A stretch of DNA of 7,612 nucleotides from Chloroflexota bacterium (lineage in GTDB: Bacteria; Chloroflexota; Limnocylindria; Limnocylindrales; CSP1-4), in assembly GCA_016200745.1 (NCBI GenBank), contig JACQEF010000232.1, forward strand, positions 1-7,612, given 5' to 3'. Under the pieces are notes generated by a model. That model made no database searches. It saw only the letters and a program-made list of their open reading frames with translations, and was not told the origin of the DNA. The position numbers and the translations under genes are program-made. Below are positions 6,988 to 7,612 of the stretch, piece after piece (the stretch's first letter is position 1; every line of letters starts with the position of its first letter).

Positions 6988-6999
6988 CTGCCGAGCCGC

Positions 7000-7005
7000 A
7001 AGGAG
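7000..7005 (+). promoter_or_regulatory. Ribosome binding site AAGGAG deciding a TTG start
   Basis: AAGGAG is a near-perfect Shine-Dalgarno and lies 11 bases before TTG 7017. It favours TTG 7017 over GTG 7032, which would sit 26 bases from the ribosome binding site. CTG 7014 at 8 bases is a less likely alternative. Confidence 0.6.
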
Positions 7006-7016
7006 CTCGACGTCTG

Positions 7017-7612
7017 TTGGCCGACGGAACCGTGATCATCATCGGCGGGGCGGAGGACAAGGTCCGCGACCGTGTCATCCTGAACCGGTTCGTGGCGCTC
7101 GCGGGCGGGGCCGGCGCGACGATCGCGGTGATCAGCACGGCGTCGTCGCTCGGGATGGAGGCCGGTGAGCGGTATCGCGCGGTCTTTGCCGAGCTCGTGG
7201 TCACGCGGGTCCGCCCGCTTCACGCGGTCACCCGGCCGCAGGCCAACGACGACACGACGACGATGGCCGTCCGCGACGCGACCGGCATCTTCCTGACCGG
7301 TGGCAACCAGCTCCGACTGTCGTCCACCATCGGCGGGACGCGTCTCGCCGACGCGGTCCTGGACCGGTTCCGACACGGGGCCGTGGTCGCGGGCACGTCG
7401 GCCGGGGCGTCGGCGATGTCCAGCCACATGATCGCGTTCGGTGCGTCGGGCGCGACGCCGAAGCACCGGATGGCCCAGATCGCGGCCGGCCTCGGCCTGC
7501 TCCCGGGTGTGATCGTCGACCAGCATTTCCAGCAACGGAACCGGCTGGGCCGGCTGCTCAGCCTGATCGCCCAGAATCCGAGCCTGCTCTGGCTCGGTGT
7601 CGACGAGGACAC
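7017..7612 (+). CDS. cphB: Cyanophycinase (peptidase family S51), 3' partial
   Basis: Cyanophycinase hydrolyses cyanophycin (multi-L-arginyl-poly-L-aspartate) to beta-Asp-Arg dipeptides, mobilising stored nitrogen. The 198 visible residues start LADGTVIIIGGAEDK (first codon TTG, read as Met). TGGNQLRL (94-101) supplies Gln98, matching Gln101 of the Synechocystis enzyme as I recall it. GTSAGAS (126-132) is the nucleophile elbow with Ser128. DQHFQQRNRLGR (168-179) keeps the Asp-Gln, Arg, Arg, Arg spacing of the substrate pocket (Asp172, Gln173, Arg178, Arg180 and Arg183 in Synechocystis). All active-site residues that should lie in this part are present, so the enzyme looks functional. Typical bacterial CphB proteins are about 270-300 residues, so some 80-100 are cut off by the window end. 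Cyanophycin synthetase (cphA) is often the next gene and may follow. A signal peptide is absent, so the enzyme is intracellular, unlike the exported cyanophycinases of some degraders. Confidence 0.92.
   Translation, partial: MADGTVIIIGGAEDKVRDRVILNRFVALAGGAGATIAVISTASSLGMEAGERYRAVFAELVVTRVRPLHAVTRPQANDDTTTMAVRDATGIFLTGGNQLRLSSTIGGTRLADAVLDRFRHGAVVAGTSAGASAMSSHMIAFGASGATPKHRMAQIAAGLGLLPGVIVDQHFQQRNRLGRLLSLIAQNPSLLWLGVDED

Larger units (their letters stand above)
6613..7016. other. 404-base divergent intergenic region
   Basis: This region lies between the minus-strand glycosyltransferase and the plus-strand cyanophycinase and must hold both promoters. The open frames crossing it are Arg/Pro/Gly-rich shadows with no recognisable protein character. 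It contains an imperfect inverted repeat (6742-6787) and a candidate -10 element for the cyanophycinase (6982). I see no tRNA, riboswitch or terminator signature. Confidence 0.6.

Noticed and set aside
5965..7035. A 356-codon plus-strand open frame across the glycosyltransferase and the intergenic region
   Set aside because: It is antisense to the well-supported glycosyltransferase and Arg/Pro/Gly-rich throughout, with no protein motif.

Overview
The window is uniformly GC-rich, with strong G/C preference at third codon positions and few non-coding gaps. The gene set and the adjacent lhr–nei pair suggest a free-living, high-GC bacterium. My best guess is Chloroflexota (Limnocylindria-like) or a deep Actinomycetota lineage. 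This rests on overall character rather than a marker gene, so the assignment is weak.

Layout: (1) positions 2-2923, plus strand: the C-terminal 973 residues of a large Lhr-family ATP-dependent helicase, with the helicase motor lying upstream of the window. (2) 2931-3833, plus: a Nei/Fpg-family DNA glycosylase-lyase that starts 7 bases after the lhr stop; an lhr–nei2 adjacency is also known in mycobacteria. (3) About 3767-4294, plus: the middle and end of a class II glutamine amidotransferase-like protein that lacks its N-terminal nucleophile segment and overlaps the tail of nei. (4) 4358-5701, plus: a twelve-helix MFS transporter with a GPH/SLC45-like signature. (5) 5698-6612, minus: a GT87/DUF2029-like membrane glycosyltransferase that converges on the MFS gene; the two genes share a palindromic CTAG as their stop codons. 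(6) 6613-7016: a 404-base divergent intergenic region with an imperfect inverted repeat. (7) 7017 to the window end, plus: the N-terminal two thirds of a cyanophycinase with a TTG start.

Functionally, lhr and nei form a plausible DNA-repair unit (helicase plus oxidised-base glycosylase). The amidotransferase fragment and the MFS gene follow on the same strand at short distance and may be co-transcribed, but nothing in the sequence ties them to repair. The cyanophycinase starts a separate unit, probably for breakdown of the nitrogen reserve polymer cyanophycin.

I see no mobile element, CRISPR array, tRNA or rRNA, and no clearly novel multi-gene system. The oddest point is the nei/amidotransferase junction, where one gene has an unusual tail and the next lacks its catalytic N-terminus.
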